The notes under the pieces were generated by a model. That model had not been told where the DNA came from. It saw only the letters and a list, made by a program, of their open reading frames with translations, and did no database searches. This document shows positions 60,243 through 61,509 of a stretch of 61,509 nt of DNA, piece after piece (the first letter of the stretch is position 1; every line of letters begins with the position of its first letter). Made by a program: the position numbers and the translations under genes. This DNA is from GWE2-40-63 sp050251815. GTDB lineage: Bacteria; Bacteroidota; Bacteroidia; Bacteroidales; SZUA-534. The stretch lies in the NCBI GenBank assembly GCA_050251815.1, contig JBFWMB010000018.1, forward strand, positions 1-61,509, written 5' to 3'.

Positions 60243-60741
60243 ATGTTTTTTGTTTTTGTTTTTCGTAAATTAACTTTTCAATAATTCGTAAGCGCTTTTC
60301 GTACGTATCGAGCAGGAGAATTACCGCCCGTTCATTATAACCGGTTTCATAAATATCTTTGAGCCCATTTTGATAAAGGGTATCTAATTGTTTCAGTTCT
60401 TCAGTCAACAGAATTTCCATTGGAGATTCAAAATCGGGCAGCGAAGTAAATTGTGCCCATTTTTCTTTTACCTGCCTTTGGTATTGTTGTTCGCGTTCGG
60501 CCAGTTCCTGGTTTATCTGGCTCAAACTGGTAATCTGCTGCTGCATTATAAGTTCATGACGCACTATTACACCCAAAGCTACAAACAAGATAATCACAGC
60601 TGCAACTCTTCTCAACGTGCGTAATCGATGCAAGGGCTTCTGTTCCATCCGTTGGCAAATTCCTAACCAAAGCTCTTCAGTATTGGGCTCTTGATCGTCG
60701 AATGATTTTCTACGTTGATTAATGTAAGATTCAATATTCAT
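60211..60741 (-). CDS. Putative membrane anti-sigma factor
   Basis: A 176-residue protein with a cytosolic N-terminal part (1-42; ESYINQRRKSFDDQEPNTEELW), one transmembrane helix (about 44-62; VAAVIILFVALGVIVRHEL) and a periplasmic coiled-coil-like C-terminal part (SLSQINQELAEREQQYQRQV). This layout and its place directly after the ECF sigma gene (25-base gap) indicate an anti-sigma factor, though no zinc-binding HxxxCxxC motif is present. Its end overlaps the start of the beta-solenoid gene by 32 bases. Confidence 0.75.
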   Translation of the reverse strand: MNIESYINQRRKSFDDQEPNTEELWLGICQRMEQKPLHRLRTLRRVAAVIILFVALGVIVRHELIMQQQITSLSQINQELAEREQQYQRQVKEKWAQFTSLPDFESPMEILLTEELKQLDTLYQNGLKDIYETGYNERAVILLLDTYEKRLRIIEKLIYEKQKQKTYENKIQQYDI

Positions 60742-60766
60742 GGTACAACATTTTAGGCGTTCTGAA

Positions 60767-61321
60767 CTACTCGGAATAAACTAAGGCTTTTAATTGCATG
60801 GCCAACAGTTTTTTTGAACGGTGATACTGCACTTTGCAATTCGATTCCGACAAACCCAGCATTGCCGATATCTCGCTAAATTTGTATTCCTCAATTGCTT
60901 TTAGGGTAAATACCACACGTGCCCCTTCGGGCAAGGCGGCAATAGCTTTTTTCACTTCGTGCATAGGTATTTTTTCATCCATTGCTAAATTTTCTTCGTC
61001 AACCACAGTAAATTCAGTTTTCTCGTTCAAAGTGTGCATAAACCGTTTTTGTTTTCGCAACTGTGTAATGCATTGGTTTACTACAATTCGCTTTAACCAG
61101 GAGCCAAAAGATGATTCACCTTTAAAAGAACGCATGTGCTGAAACGCTTTTACAAAAGCCTCCTGCAGATTGTCTTCGGCATCGAACCGGTTTCCACTCA
61201 GGCGATACGACACATTGTACATTGCACTCACATAGTTCTGATACAATTCGTATTGCGCCCGGCTGTCACCTTTTTTACAGCGTTCAATTAATTGGCTTTG
61301 CGCATTGTTTGTCAATTTCAA
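60767..61321 (-). CDS. ECF-type RNA polymerase sigma factor
   Basis: A 184-residue sigma-70 family factor of the ECF group. Region 2 (about 20-90) shows the -10 recognition pattern YELYQNYVSAMYNVSYRL, FDAEDNLQEAFVKAFQHM and FGSWLKRIVVNQCITQLRK. Region 4 (about 125-178) shows ALPEGARVVFTLKAIEEYKF and SEISAMLGLSESNCKVQYHRS. There is no ATG in the right place; the start is TTG at 61321, giving a complete region 2. It begins an operon with an anti-sigma factor and a secreted beta-strand protein. The insertion element starting close upstream may have altered its promoter. Confidence 0.9.
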   Translation of the reverse strand: MKLTNNAQSQLIERCKKGDSRAQYELYQNYVSAMYNVSYRLSGNRFDAEDNLQEAFVKAFQHMRSFKGESSFGSWLKRIVVNQCITQLRKQKRFMHTLNEKTEFTVVDEENLAMDEKIPMHEVKKAIAALPEGARVVFTLKAIEEYKFSEISAMLGLSESNCKVQYHRSKKLLAMQLKALVYSE

Positions 61322-61404
61322 ACTTTTTAAAATATTTTACTAGAAAGACTACAAAGGGACGAAAAGGTTAAAATTAAGATTCATTTTTTTGATTCGTCGC
61401 GATT

Positions 61405-61509
61405 ATGCCAGTTAAGAAAAAATGTATATCTTATCAAAAAACTTTTGATGTGAATATAATCAAATTTATCGAGCAGTTTCCTGATGAGAATAGCTGCAAA
61501 GAGCACCTT
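61405..61509 (+). CDS. IS1595-type transposase, N-terminal fragment cut by the window edge
   Basis: From the ATG at 61405 the frame stays open to the end of the window: 35 codons. The end of this peptide reads FIEQFPDENSCKEHL, a pattern of the N-terminal region of IS1595-family transposases, where a zinc ribbon normally follows (F-P-D-E-x-x-C-x-x-x-L). The identification rests on this short stretch, so it is tentative. The left end of the element would fall between 61322 and 61404, within about 85 bases of the ECF sigma start. The break there fits a repeat-caused contig end. Confidence 0.55.
   Translation, partial: MPVKKKCISYQKTFDVNIIKFIEQFPDENSCKEHL

Overview
The window is a 61.5 kb chromosomal stretch from a member of the Bacteroidota, most likely an anaerobic or facultative marine-type lineage such as the Marinilabiliales (an inference from gene content, not a phylogeny). 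The pointers are T9SS type A C-terminal sorting domains, DUF4249 lipoproteins beside an STN-type TonB-dependent receptor, DUF6452/DUF6048 neighbours, a Reg_prop/Y_Y_Y sensor kinase, LytS/LytTR pairs, TAnnTTTG promoter elements, a KorDABC-type ferredoxin oxidoreductase and low-to-moderate GC. It looks like one end-to-end assembled contig: bases 1-18 are an Illumina adapter remnant, and the right edge runs into the first codons of what looks like an IS1595-type transposase, a usual place for an assembly to break.

Left part (19-11.7 kb): a minus-strand haem operon hemA-hemC-hemD-hemB (hemB cut by the edge), preceded by an OmpR-type response regulator and its histidine kinase and a DUF819 membrane protein. 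Then come a YkgJ-type cysteine-cluster protein, a nucleotide pair (DNPH1-like hydrolase and dihydroorotate dehydrogenase-like protein), an HU-like/SPOR membrane protein and a membrane-Nudix fusion.

11.75-17.7 kb is the most interesting locus. Rightward, a small [2Fe-2S] protein, a 616-residue sensory-type [FeFe]-hydrogenase (two 4Fe-4S sites, degenerate H-cluster loops, Fes-type cluster, PAS) and a SpoIIE-type phosphatase form an operon. Leftward and divergent lie a TM1266-like 'iron-only hydrogenase system regulator', a DUF554 membrane protein and a PP2C phosphatase carrying a membrane helix and two LysM domains. This suggests a hydrogen- or redox-sensing module with phosphatase output and a cell-envelope link.

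17.8-31.1 kb: DUF6452/DUF6048 envelope proteins, a 600 bp non-coding patch with a heptamer repeat array and GC-rich hairpins, a 2384-residue T9SS-secreted repeat protein, then an aminotransferase and a four-subunit 2-oxoacid:ferredoxin oxidoreductase operon.

31.1-43.5 kb: an outer-membrane uptake-type operon (small secreted protein, STN TonB-dependent receptor, three tandem DUF4249 lipoproteins, a barrel-less plug-domain protein), divergent from a large Reg_prop histidine kinase without receiver or HTH domains.

43.5-61.5 kb: RluA pseudouridine synthase, a lipoprotein of five glycogen-binding-like repeats, a LytS/LytTR pair with a small secreted protein, PlsC, an S41 peptidase fused to a glycogen-binding-like domain, a T9SS propeller protein, a VOC protein, the glycogen genes glgA-glgC, a membrane-anchored LytTR regulator, a 608-residue Cys-containing protein of unknown function, and an ECF sigma / anti-sigma / surface beta-solenoid operon next to the partial IS element.
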